Notes under the pieces: generated by a model
What the model saw: only the letters and a program-made list of their open reading frames with translations
The model's database searches: none
What the model was told of the DNA's origin: nothing
Assembly: GCA_963981525.1 (NCBI GenBank)
Contig: CAXCDZ010000019.1
Location: 1 to 14,130, forward strand
Length of the DNA stretch: 14,130 nucleotides
Direction of reading: 5' to 3'
Source of the DNA: CAXCDZ01 sp963981525
GTDB taxonomy: Bacteria > Patescibacteriota > Microgenomatia > UBA1400 > UBA12108
Translations under genes and position numbers: made by a program
Shown here: positions 1-6,327 of the stretch, piece by piece
Position numbering within the stretch: position 1 is the stretch's first letter
Layout of the letters: every line of letters begins with the position of its first letter

Positions 1-108
1 TGGAATGCTCACGTGCAGAAATTTTATCAGTCTTTTGGTTTCAAGATGATTGGGAGTAAGCAGTATGAAAACAAAATTGATAATGTATATTTTATATACC
101 CTTGGTAA
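1..108 (+). CDS. GNAT-family N-acetyltransferase, C-terminal fragment (5' end outside window)
   Basis: Frame 1 is open from the window edge to a TAA at 106-108 and gives 35 residues. It contains NAHVQKFYQSFGFK, which fits the final helix and strand of GNAT acetyltransferases (the N..A..FY...GF signature, where Asn and Tyr lie close to the acetyl-CoA end), followed by a short strand ending in YFIYPW. GNAT enzymes transfer an acetyl group from acetyl-CoA to an amine, but the acceptor cannot be deduced from this piece. It is the only plus-strand gene seen here and converges on the phosphomannomutase gene, with 25 bp between the two stop codons. Only the tail is visible, so the assignment rests on one motif. 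Confidence 0.7.
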   Translation, partial: WNAHVQKFYQSFGFKMIGSKQYENKIDNVYFIYPW

Positions 109-133
109 ATACTCCGAATATCAACTTTGATTA

Positions 134-1558
134 TCAGTCGAGCGCGTGAGTGTTGACTCCTGTAGTCCAGTCAATTTGCTCATAATTTTTGAGTATTTTT
201 CTGACTTGAACTTTGACCTGATCATACTGATCCTGAGTCTTGCCCTCAAACTTAACAGTGATATATGGACCGTTCTGGGAGGCCCTGACAATAGCCATGG
301 TGCTGTCAGTATCCATACGTACACCTTCTATCTCAGTAAATTGTGCATCTGGCCATTGTTTCTTAAAATCAGCCTTGATCTCGTTATCAATAAGCGTGAA
401 TTTGATGTCATCGGCAAGACCAAACTTGATCTCTGGACTGCTAACATAGACGTTGAGGTCAGCCATAGCATCGGAAAGTTTTTGATTTTTGCGCTCAAGA
501 TACTGAAGTAATCTGAGTGAGGCATAGGCGCCGTCATCATGACCGTAGAAGTTGTCCATAAAGAAGATATGACCTGATAGTTCTCCGCCAAATGGTGCGC
601 GATGTTCTTTTATGGTTGCCTTGACATATGAGTGGCCAGTTAGACACATGATGGGAATACCACCGGCTTCTTGAATTGCCTCGGTAACTTGACGAGAGCA
701 GAGAGTGTTGTAGACGATTTTTGCACCAGGCATAAAGTCAAGAATATCTTTGGCAAACATTGCGACTACTGAGTCCATATAGAGAATGTCACCATTCTCG
801 TCAACTGCTGACATCCTGTCACCGTCAGTGTCATAGGCAAAGCCGATGTCGGCGCCCTCCTTCTTGACTCTGGCAGACAAACGCTCCAAAACGTGTGTTT
901 CTGTAGGGTCAGGCGTGCCAACAGGAAAATTGCCATCTGGCTTACAGTTTTGCTCGATTACCTCGCAACCGGCATCACGAAAGAGGGGTGGATAGAATAC
1001 TCCAGATCCTGTTGCGCAACCATCGACGACGATTTTCCATTTCTTGTTTAGGCTGAAGTGTTTGAGGATATCTTCTTTATAAGCCTTGAAAATATCTTGC
1101 TCCCTGTTGACTCCCTTAATTTTACTCTCATGAATATTCCCTGCCTCAATTGTTTCTCGTAGCCACTGGATCTCTTCTCCTATCATAGTATCTGAATAGC
1201 CAACACCGAATTTGAAACCGTTGTATTCTTTGGGGTTATGTGAAGCTGTAATCATCACGCTGCCTTTGGTGCGGAAGTAGTAGGCCGAGAAATAGACAAT
1301 TTGACTAAGTGAGAGGCCCAAGTCGATAGTGTTAATCCCACCGTCATTGAGTCCCTTGATAAATATCTTGGCAAATCTCTCACCAGACAAACGATTGTCT
1401 CTACCAACTGTAGCTTCTTTGATTTTGCGGTTATATAGGAATGTTGCATATGCCCTACCCAGCGTGTACACGGTGTCATCAGTGAGATCAGTATCGACTA
1501 CTCCGCGAATGTCATAACCGCGGAACATGTGAGGATTGATTTTATTGACGAGTTTCAT
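134..1558 (-). CDS. manB: Phosphomannomutase/phosphoglucomutase (alpha-D-phosphohexomutase family)
   Basis: This 474-residue protein has the full alpha-D-phosphohexomutase signature set. The catalytic phosphoserine loop TASHNP is at residues 104-109 (Ser106), the Mg2+ loop DTDGDR at 243-248, the sugar-binding loop GGELSGH at 324-330, and the C-terminal phosphate-binding RASQNGP at 425-431. The family interconverts mannose or glucose 6-phosphate and 1-phosphate through a bisphosphate intermediate, feeding nucleotide-sugar and cell-surface glycan synthesis in the cytoplasm. GEMSGH-type loops occur in dual-specificity PMM/PGM enzymes, so I cannot separate mannose from glucose use. The start is supported by AAAGG upstream of the ATG and by the early FRGYDIRG motif. 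It is the last gene of the minus-strand array, 29 bp after holA, and ends in TGA. Length is normal. Confidence 0.93.
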   Translation of the reverse strand: MKLVNKINPHMFRGYDIRGVVDTDLTDDTVYTLGRAYATFLYNRKIKEATVGRDNRLSGERFAKIFIKGLNDGGINTIDLGLSLSQIVYFSAYYFRTKGSVMITASHNPKEYNGFKFGVGYSDTMIGEEIQWLRETIEAGNIHESKIKGVNREQDIFKAYKEDILKHFSLNKKWKIVVDGCATGSGVFYPPLFRDAGCEVIEQNCKPDGNFPVGTPDPTETHVLERLSARVKKEGADIGFAYDTDGDRMSAVDENGDILYMDSVVAMFAKDILDFMPGAKIVYNTLCSRQVTEAIQEAGGIPIMCLTGHSYVKATIKEHRAPFGGELSGHIFFMDNFYGHDDGAYASLRLLQYLERKNQKLSDAMADLNVYVSSPEIKFGLADDIKFTLIDNEIKADFKKQWPDAQFTEIEGVRMDTDSTMAIVRASQNGPYITVKFEGKTQDQYDQVKVQVRKILKNYEQIDWTTGVNTHALD

Positions 1559-1587
1559 TAGTGCCTTTCTGGTTTTGTACTAGAACT

Positions 1588-2277
1588 TTAGCTTAGCTTC
1601 GAAGTAATGATCATGTCAAGTGCCTCTAGATAGGAGAGTTTGGTACGGCCGGTTTTGAGCGCATGGTCATGCTTGGTGAGCTCTGAGTGGATCTGGAGGA
1701 GAGTCGACTCATCCCAGTTTCTAGCCTGAGCTATGACCCGCGCGCGAGTCCATGCCTGGAGCTTGGTAGTGTCGCCGGACTTGGCGATAATCAGGTCGCT
1801 GACTCGGCGAGCTAGCATGATAAAGATAAATCCCTCGTCAGACTCCTGAGCCGTCTCATGCATGAGAGTAAGGAATGAGTCGCGTGAGTCAGGGAGGAAT
1901 GAGTCGATGAGTCGCCAGAGGAGGACTGGAGTCTTGGATAACTTAGTAATAGCCTTGGGGAAGAGTTTGAGCTGGGTCTTGGTGAGCTCCTTCTTGTCCC
2001 AGAGAATAAGATCCTTGTCTCCCTGATACCCTGCAAGATACGCAAGACAAGTCTTCTGGTCCTTGCCACGAGGACGTGAGAAGAGATACTCGACTAAGAC
2101 TGCCTCTTTTTGGAATAGATTACTGGTGGCGACTGCTATTTCTAGTTCTGCAGGAGTAATTTTTTTGCCGGCAAGACTCTGGACGAGGATATCTTTTGCT
2201 TTTAGCTCTGATGTGAGGGCGTGGAGATGCTGGCGAGAACCGGCTTGATCGTCGCCGTGAAAAATATATGTGCTCAT
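1588..2277 (-). CDS. holA: DNA polymerase III delta subunit-like protein (HolA), short form
   Basis: The protein has 229 residues. It opens with YIFHGDDQAGSRQHL, resembling the start of HolA proteins (hydrophobic strand, G-[DE]-D, then a helix), and ends with a helical stretch, LLQIHSELTKHDHALKTGR, resembling the C-terminal collar domain of HolA (L..I...L...D..IK.G). HolA is the clamp-loader wrench that opens the beta sliding clamp. Typical HolA is about 330-340 residues, so roughly a third is missing, mainly in the middle AAA+-like portion. The ATG lies one base after the stop of the upstream gene (TAA-G-ATG) with no convincing Shine-Dalgarno, suggesting translational coupling. The assignment is by end motifs only; a diverged protein of another AAA+ or helical family is possible. 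Confidence 0.62.
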   Translation of the reverse strand: MSTYIFHGDDQAGSRQHLHALTSELKAKDILVQSLAGKKITPAELEIAVATSNLFQKEAVLVEYLFSRPRGKDQKTCLAYLAGYQGDKDLILWDKKELTKTQLKLFPKAITKLSKTPVLLWRLIDSFLPDSRDSFLTLMHETAQESDEGFIFIMLARRVSDLIIAKSGDTTKLQAWTRARVIAQARNWDESTLLQIHSELTKHDHALKTGRTKLSYLEALDMIITSKLS

Positions 2278-2278
2278 C

Positions 2279-3775
2279 TTACTTGCGCAGGCTAACTGTG
2301 TCCCCTACCCCTAGGTCGTTACTCTTGGCAAAACCTGCAGGGACCTCAAGCACCATGTTGACCATGTCACTTGGGCTGTAGGTGGGTAGGTCGGGGCCAT
2401 TCTGGACTGGGACATCAGGAGTGATATCGATGACTACGCCGTCCTTGATCCAGATCATATCTAGTGGGAAGCTGAGATCTTTCATCCAGAACATGGGCAT
2501 GTGCAGCCGGGGGAAAACAAAGAGCATGCCTGCACCAGAAGAGAGAGAGTCGCGACCTCCGAGGCCTTTTCCCCAGAGCTTGTCGGTGTCGGCAACTTCG
2601 ACCGTGAGCTGGACACTGCCGATGAGGAGGTGTCCCTTGGTAGTTAATCCCAATAGCTTGCGGAAAAAGTTCTCGATCTTGAGCATGATGGTGCTACCCA
2701 TAAAATTGGCAGTACTTGAGCTAGTAGTATGGTCTAGATTATCTGGAGTAGGCTGAGGAGTTGGTTGACCGGAAACTAGATTGGGTGTCCCGGGAGCTTT
2801 TTTGAGATCCTGAATAACGTGACCTGAAGTGGTAAGGGCGCCAGATTCGCCGTACATGGAGAAATCGCGAAACTGCGACCCACCCGAAAGAATAAAGGGA
2901 GTGACAGCAGCGACTGAGGGATCGTTTTGCCAGATAGTCCAGGCCTGTTTCCAGTATGACTCCAGCTTGCTAGGGGTGAGCGCGGACTGAGCCCAGCCAG
3001 TTTCGGTGATAAAGACTGGTTTGGGAGATAACTTGAGGGTGCTAGTCTCTGTGCGATAATTCACGATACTCTGCCATCCAGTCTTGGTGGGTGAGGCGGC
3101 AAAGCCGGGATTGGGATAACTGTGACTAGCCCAGCCATCAAAATAGCTCCAGATAGAGGGATCATGACTCTCCATTGCTTTGAGGTAGTTGGGGGCAGTC
3201 ATTGAGGTTTCGCTTTCAGGAAGAGCATTATCCAGAGCTGGTCCGAGAAGGAAGAAGCCACTATGCCTCTCCTGGAAGATAGAGCGAGCATTCTTGACAA
3301 TGCGAGCATATTTGATGGGATCAACCTGACCACCCCACTCTGCTGCTCTGTTAACTTCGTTAAACAAGATAATGTATCTGTTCTCGACTGGCCAGACTAG
3401 CTCGTTGAGAAAGTTGGCAAAGTCGACGAGGTCAGTATCCTGCCCAGTGCCCCAGGTACCCCCACTAGGAATCGTGGTGATCCTGATAATCGGGATCAGG
3501 TGAAGCTCGCGGGACTGGTCCATAAAAGCCTGCCACTTTTCCTGATCGCGGTCGGTGGGCTGGATCGGAACTGTGACGTAACCCCAGTCACCGCCATTTG
3601 TGTTAACAATTTCTGCTGCTCTATCGATCTCGCTTGGATCGAGAATGTGGACGCCTACCTTGTTGTTTGGGACTGAGAGGGGGTCATATATTGCTCCTAC
3701 TGAAGCAAAAGCACCAAATAGCAAATAGCAAATAGCAAACAAGCCGAAAATCCTAAATCTGTAAGTATTAAACAT
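2279..3775 (-). CDS. Secreted clan GH-A glycoside hydrolase-like protein fused to a C-terminal DUF192 domain
   Basis: The 498-residue protein has three parts. Residues 1-28 form a signal peptide (Arg at 6 and 8, hydrophobic core GLFAICYLLFGAFA). Residues about 38-325 look like a (beta/alpha)8 barrel of clan GH-A: FNEVN places a putative acid/base Glu at 140 after strand 4, and FITETGW a putative nucleophile Glu at 258 after strand 7. A Pro/Thr/Ser-rich linker (326-360) leads to a DUF192 (UPF0127) domain at about 388-497, recognised by VEVAD, GMLFVFP, FWMKD, PLDMIWI, LEVPAGFA and VGD. I infer an exported enzyme acting on a glycan; the substrate is unknown, and so is the function of DUF192. The ATG lies one base after the ruvB stop (TAA-T-ATG). 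The signal peptide core is encoded by a 7-bp tandem repeat. Confidence 0.8.
   Translation of the reverse strand: MFNTYRFRIFGLFAICYLLFGAFASVGAIYDPLSVPNNKVGVHILDPSEIDRAAEIVNTNGGDWGYVTVPIQPTDRDQEKWQAFMDQSRELHLIPIIRITTIPSGGTWGTGQDTDLVDFANFLNELVWPVENRYIILFNEVNRAAEWGGQVDPIKYARIVKNARSIFQERHSGFFLLGPALDNALPESETSMTAPNYLKAMESHDPSIWSYFDGWASHSYPNPGFAASPTKTGWQSIVNYRTETSTLKLSPKPVFITETGWAQSALTPSKLESYWKQAWTIWQNDPSVAAVTPFILSGGSQFRDFSMYGESGALTTSGHVIQDLKKAPGTPNLVSGQPTPQPTPDNLDHTTSSSTANFMGSTIMLKIENFFRKLLGLTTKGHLLIGSVQLTVEVADTDKLWGKGLGGRDSLSSGAGMLFVFPRLHMPMFWMKDLSFPLDMIWIKDGVVIDITPDVPVQNGPDLPTYSPSDMVNMVLEVPAGFAKSNDLGVGDTVSLRK
3714..3741. repeat. Heptameric short tandem repeat, four units, within a signal-peptide coding region
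   Basis: Plus-strand units are ccaaata, gcaaata, gcaaata and gcaaaca: two identical copies flanked by two one-base variants. On the coding strand the unit is TATTTGC, and the array encodes the hydrophobic core of the signal peptide of the hydrolase-DUF192 protein. Because 7 is not a multiple of 3, each unit is read in a different frame, and all three frames give hydrophobic residues (F-A-I-C-Y-L-L). A solitary 10-nt match to the unit on the opposite strand, atttgctatt, lies at 11232-11241, at the end of atpB. Confidence 0.85.
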
Positions 3776-3776
3776 A

Positions 3777-4772
3777 TTATTTTTTTGTGAGTCCTAGGTG
3801 CTGGTATGCCTTATCAGTGACTATTCTACCAGTCTTGGTGCGAGCTAGTAAGCCAGAAGCCATGAGGAATGGCTCGTAGACCTCCTCGATAGTCTCGACA
3901 TCCTCTGAGAGAGTGCTAGCGATAGTCTGGACGCCGACTGGGCCACCGCGATGGTGCTCGATGATAGTCCTGAGAACGTCACGATCTGAGTCGTCGAGTC
4001 CTAGCTCGTCGATTTTGAGCAGGCGAAAGGTTTCTTTGAGTGAGTCCAAGCTAATCACCCCGTCATACTTGATCTCGGCCATGTCGCGGGCGCGGCGCAG
4101 AAGACGGTTGGCGATTCTCGGGATCCCACGAGAGCGGATCGCGAGTTGATGGAGAGATTCCTTGCCTAGCTTAACTCCTAGGAGAGTTGCTGAGCGCTTG
4201 ATAATCTCGCTGATCTCTGCAGTGTTATAGAAACTGAGTTTTTGGATGAGGCCGAATCTAGTCCTAATTGGAGAAGAAAGTGAGCCATACTTGGTGGTGG
4301 CGCCAACTAGAGTAAATGGCTTGAGGTCCAGTGAGACTGATCTAGCGGCTGGGCCTTTGCCCAGTATGATGTCGAGCCTGTATTCTTCCATGGCGCTGTA
4401 GAGAGTTTCTTCTACAGTCTTATTGAGTCTGTGGATCTCGTCGATGAACAGAACGTCGTTGGACTCTAGATTGGTCAATAGCGAGGCGAGATCCCCTGCC
4501 CTGGTGATCGCAGGTCCTGAGGTGATGTGAATGTTACTACCTAGTTCGTGCGCGACGATGTAGGAGAGAGTGGTCTTGCCGAGCCCTGGTGGACCGTAGA
4601 GTAAGAGGTGGTCCAGTGGTTCTTTGCGTTTGCTGGCTGCGGTGAGTGCGAGTCCGAGGGTGTCTTTGAGTAGCTCCTGACCCACAAACTCGGCGAGACT
4701 CGGGGGGCGGAGAGTGAGGTCAAAGACTGAGTCTTTTTCAGTTGGTTCTGCCTGGAGTGGGTTATCTGTCAT
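3777..4772 (-). CDS. ruvB: Holliday junction branch migration ATPase RuvB
   Basis: This 331-residue AAA+ motor drives branch migration of Holliday junctions with RuvA. Visible features are the family N-terminal region LRPPSLAEFVGQ (residues 21-32), Walker A GPPGLGKT (60-67), Walker B DEIH (111-114), the GPAARS segment (140-145) before the RuvA-contacting hairpin region, sensor 1 GATT (157-160), and the arginine-finger segment SPIRTRFG (Arg170; most RuvBs have PLRDRFG). The sensor 2 region GIPRIANRLLRR follows, and then a C-terminal winged helix with HHRGGPVGVQTIA. Length is normal. The ATG follows the ruvA stop by one base (TAA-C-ATG), and AGGT from the end of ruvA may serve as ribosome binding site. 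The gene ends in a run of seven A residues before the stop. Confidence 0.97.
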   Translation of the reverse strand: MTDNPLQAEPTEKDSVFDLTLRPPSLAEFVGQELLKDTLGLALTAASKRKEPLDHLLLYGPPGLGKTTLSYIVAHELGSNIHITSGPAITRAGDLASLLTNLESNDVLFIDEIHRLNKTVEETLYSAMEEYRLDIILGKGPAARSVSLDLKPFTLVGATTKYGSLSSPIRTRFGLIQKLSFYNTAEISEIIKRSATLLGVKLGKESLHQLAIRSRGIPRIANRLLRRARDMAEIKYDGVISLDSLKETFRLLKIDELGLDDSDRDVLRTIIEHHRGGPVGVQTIASTLSEDVETIEEVYEPFLMASGLLARTKTGRIVTDKAYQHLGLTKK

Positions 4773-4773
4773 G

Positions 4774-5328
4774 TTATCTACCTAGTGATTGGAGAATAAT
4801 CTTGATACTCTCTGACTCGGAGAGGCCGGCGAGATCGTGTGACTGGATGGCGCGTGAGATCTCTGAGTTACTAAACTTGAGTGAGGTGAGAGCTTCGTAG
4901 ATGTGTGCGTGAGTGCGGGTGCTCACCGGATCGTCAATAAGCTCGTTTTTGAGCTCGAGGATGATTTTTTGGGCTGCCTTCTTACCCACTCCTTTGACTG
5001 AGGTAAAAAATGAGAGGTCGGAGGTAATAATTGCGTTCTTGACTGAGTCCAGTGGGGCGGACTCGATCACGGAGAGAGCGGTCTTGGGGCCTACACCAGG
5101 CACCTTGAGTAACTGGCGGAATATTACCCTGCCTTCGAGCGTCTCAAAGCCAATAAGAGTCTGTTGGTTATTCCCGTCGATTGCTAGGTGGATGTAGAGG
5201 GCGAGATTCTGGCCTTCGGATTTGCCACTGAGCCTGAGGCTCGCAATATCATAGCCAATGGAGCCTACCAGCAGGATGATGCCGGTGCTTGTGGTAGTGA
5301 GGATGGTGCCTTCTAGGTAGCCGATCAT
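4774..5328 (-). CDS. ruvA: Holliday junction DNA-binding protein RuvA
   Basis: RuvA forms tetramers that hold the four-way junction flat and load RuvB rings. The 184-residue protein has the N-terminal OB-fold (about 1-62, starting MIGYLEG and ending LIGF), two helix-hairpin-helix motifs (LLKVPGVGPKTA at 73-84 and VKGVGKKAAQKI at 111-122), a flexible linker, and a C-terminal RuvB-binding three-helix domain (about 142-184). Compared by eye with E. coli RuvA, the strand turn that normally carries the acidic pin (Glu55-Asp56 in E. coli) reads DGNNQQ at residues 51-56, so the adjacent acidic pair seems absent. The start lies 3 bases after the ruvC stop with no clear Shine-Dalgarno, which suggests coupled translation. 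Confidence 0.96.
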   Translation of the reverse strand: MIGYLEGTILTTTSTGIILLVGSIGYDIASLRLSGKSEGQNLALYIHLAIDGNNQQTLIGFETLEGRVIFRQLLKVPGVGPKTALSVIESAPLDSVKNAIITSDLSFFTSVKGVGKKAAQKIILELKNELIDDPVSTRTHAHIYEALTSLKFSNSEISRAIQSHDLAGLSESESIKIILQSLGR

Positions 5329-5331
5329 ATT

Positions 5332-5838
5332 CTAATTGTTAGTTCTTGGTTCTTGGTTGTTAGAGTCAAGATAATTAGTAATTATAGTAGTCATACCGAC
5401 TGCGAGTGCGTCACACTCATCGTCGATGAGTTTAGATGCGTCGATATTCAAGAGTAATCCTACCATACGGATGACGTCAAGCTTACTAGCTCCGCCGTGG
5501 CCGGCGACGGCTGATTTGATGGTGTTGGGAGCGAGAGTGTGAACTGGTAGATGGTGCTGATAGCCTACTAGCTCAATGACTCCACGAGCCTCGGCGACTG
5601 AGATCGCGGTCTTGACGTTTTTCTGGAATAGTAGTGACTCGATGCCGACGGCGTCAAGATCGTGCTCATCCATGAGTGAGGTAAGGAAGTCGTAGATCTT
5701 GGGCAGGTAGACTGAGGAGGGGGGCTTGGGCGGGGACTCCAGACAGCCATGTTTGAGTGCGGTCTGTTTACTTGGATTGCCCTCGACGATTGCCCAGCCG
5801 ATGCGATGTGTGCCTGGATCTATGCCGAGTACTTTCAT
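5332..5838 (-). CDS. ruvC: Crossover junction endodeoxyribonuclease RuvC
   Basis: RuvC is the resolvase that nicks Holliday junctions symmetrically. The 168-residue protein begins MKVLGIDPGT and keeps the four RNase H-fold acids: Asp7, Glu67 (in VGIESLLFQKN), Asp140 and Asp143 (in DDECDALAVG). The junction-contacting region APNTIKSAVAGHGGASK is also present, so it should be active. The last ten or so residues (SNNQEPRTNN) are hydrophilic, lie beyond the conserved fold, and are encoded by a heptameric repeat. It begins 39 bp after the atpC stop, without a strong Shine-Dalgarno and with no visible terminator between, so it may be co-transcribed with the ATP synthase genes. ruvA and ruvB follow directly. 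Confidence 0.96.
   Translation of the reverse strand: MKVLGIDPGTHRIGWAIVEGNPSKQTALKHGCLESPPKPPSSVYLPKIYDFLTSLMDEHDLDAVGIESLLFQKNVKTAISVAEARGVIELVGYQHHLPVHTLAPNTIKSAVAGHGGASKLDVIRMVGLLLNIDASKLIDDECDALAVGMTTIITNYLDSNNQEPRTNN
5340..5360. repeat. Heptameric short tandem repeat, three units, in the 3' end of ruvC
   Basis: Plus-strand units are tagttct, tggttct and tggttgt, followed by tag. On the coding strand the unit is ARAACCA-like (AGAACCA, AGAACTA), and it encodes the terminal NNQEPRTNN of RuvC. The unit differs by only one or two bases from the TAGTTCC heptamer between atpD and atpC and has the same orientation relative to transcription, so the two arrays appear to be one family. Confidence 0.75.
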
Positions 5839-5877
5839 ACTTTAATACTACGCGGGACACGAAGAAAAGGCAAATTG

Positions 5878-6306
5878 TTAACTGGAGCGATGGCGGTTGC
5901 GGTGCTCGGTGGCGCGGAGTTGGAGTGCGGCGTGGCGGAGAGCTGCTTCTGCGAGTGCGAAGTCACGCTCCTTACCTTTGTCAGCTAGTGCGCTCTGGGC
6001 CTCTTGCTCGGCTCGCTTGACTGCAGCTAGATCGATGTCCTCGGCACGTACTGCAGAGTCAGCGAGAATGCTTAACTTGCCGTCCTCTCCTAGCTCGAGA
6101 AAACCACCAAAGATCGCAATAACCTGCTCATTCCCCTTTTCATCAAGATAGCGAAGTAGTCCCTCACGGAGCCTGGAGACGAGTGGAATGTGCCCTGGGA
6201 GAATCGTGATCTCACCTGAGGTAGTCTCGACCGTGACTTGAGTAGCCTCAACTGTAACGAGTCTAGTTTCTTGAGTAACGATGTCTAATACTAGTTTGTG
6301 AGTCAT
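5878..6306 (-). CDS. atpC: F1 ATP synthase epsilon subunit (AtpC)
   Basis: The epsilon subunit sits at the foot of the central stalk, linking gamma to the c-ring, and can inhibit ATP hydrolysis. Of 142 residues, about 1-86 form the N-terminal beta-sandwich, with GEITILPGHIPLVSRL and FGGFLEL typical of the family. Residues from about 87 (RAEDIDLAAVKRAEQEAQ) form the C-terminal helical hairpin, so the potentially inhibitory domain is kept. The tail is basic (HRNRHRSS). This is the last gene of the ATP synthase operon. The start is set by AGGA at 6311-6314, four bases from the ATG, supplied by a heptameric repeat that fills the 18-bp gap to atpD. Confidence 0.95.
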   Translation of the reverse strand: MTHKLVLDIVTQETRLVTVEATQVTVETTSGEITILPGHIPLVSRLREGLLRYLDEKGNEQVIAIFGGFLELGEDGKLSILADSAVRAEDIDLAAVKRAEQEAQSALADKGKERDFALAEAALRHAALQLRATEHRNRHRSS

Positions 6307-6327
6307 TAGTTCCTAGTTCCTAGTTTA
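6307..6327. repeat. Heptameric short tandem repeat forming the atpD-atpC spacer and the atpC ribosome binding site
   Basis: Units tagttcc, tagttcc and tagttta (plus strand) run from the base next to the atpC ATG into the atpD stop codon. On the transcript the unit is GGAACTA. The proximal copy places AGGA four bases from the atpC start and so acts as the Shine-Dalgarno; the second copy places another AGGA seven bases further upstream. The whole 18-bp intergenic region is repeat. Confidence 0.85.

Noticed and set aside
118..133. Terminator between the convergent acetyltransferase and mutase genes (atcaa-ct-ttgat at 120-131)
   Set aside because: Only five A/T-rich pairs with a 2-nt loop and no T-run; too weak to call.
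2382..2756. Plus-strand 124-residue reading frame opposite the DUF192 region, and similar long antisense frames opposite atpF, ruvA, atpD and atpG
   Set aside because: They mirror strongly conserved genes, have no recognisable motifs, and their composition is what the opposite strand's codons would produce.
3780..3786. Programmed slippage at the run of seven A residues at the end of ruvB
   Set aside because: It encodes the last Lys codons immediately before TAA; RuvB is full length and no downstream frame would make sense as an extension.
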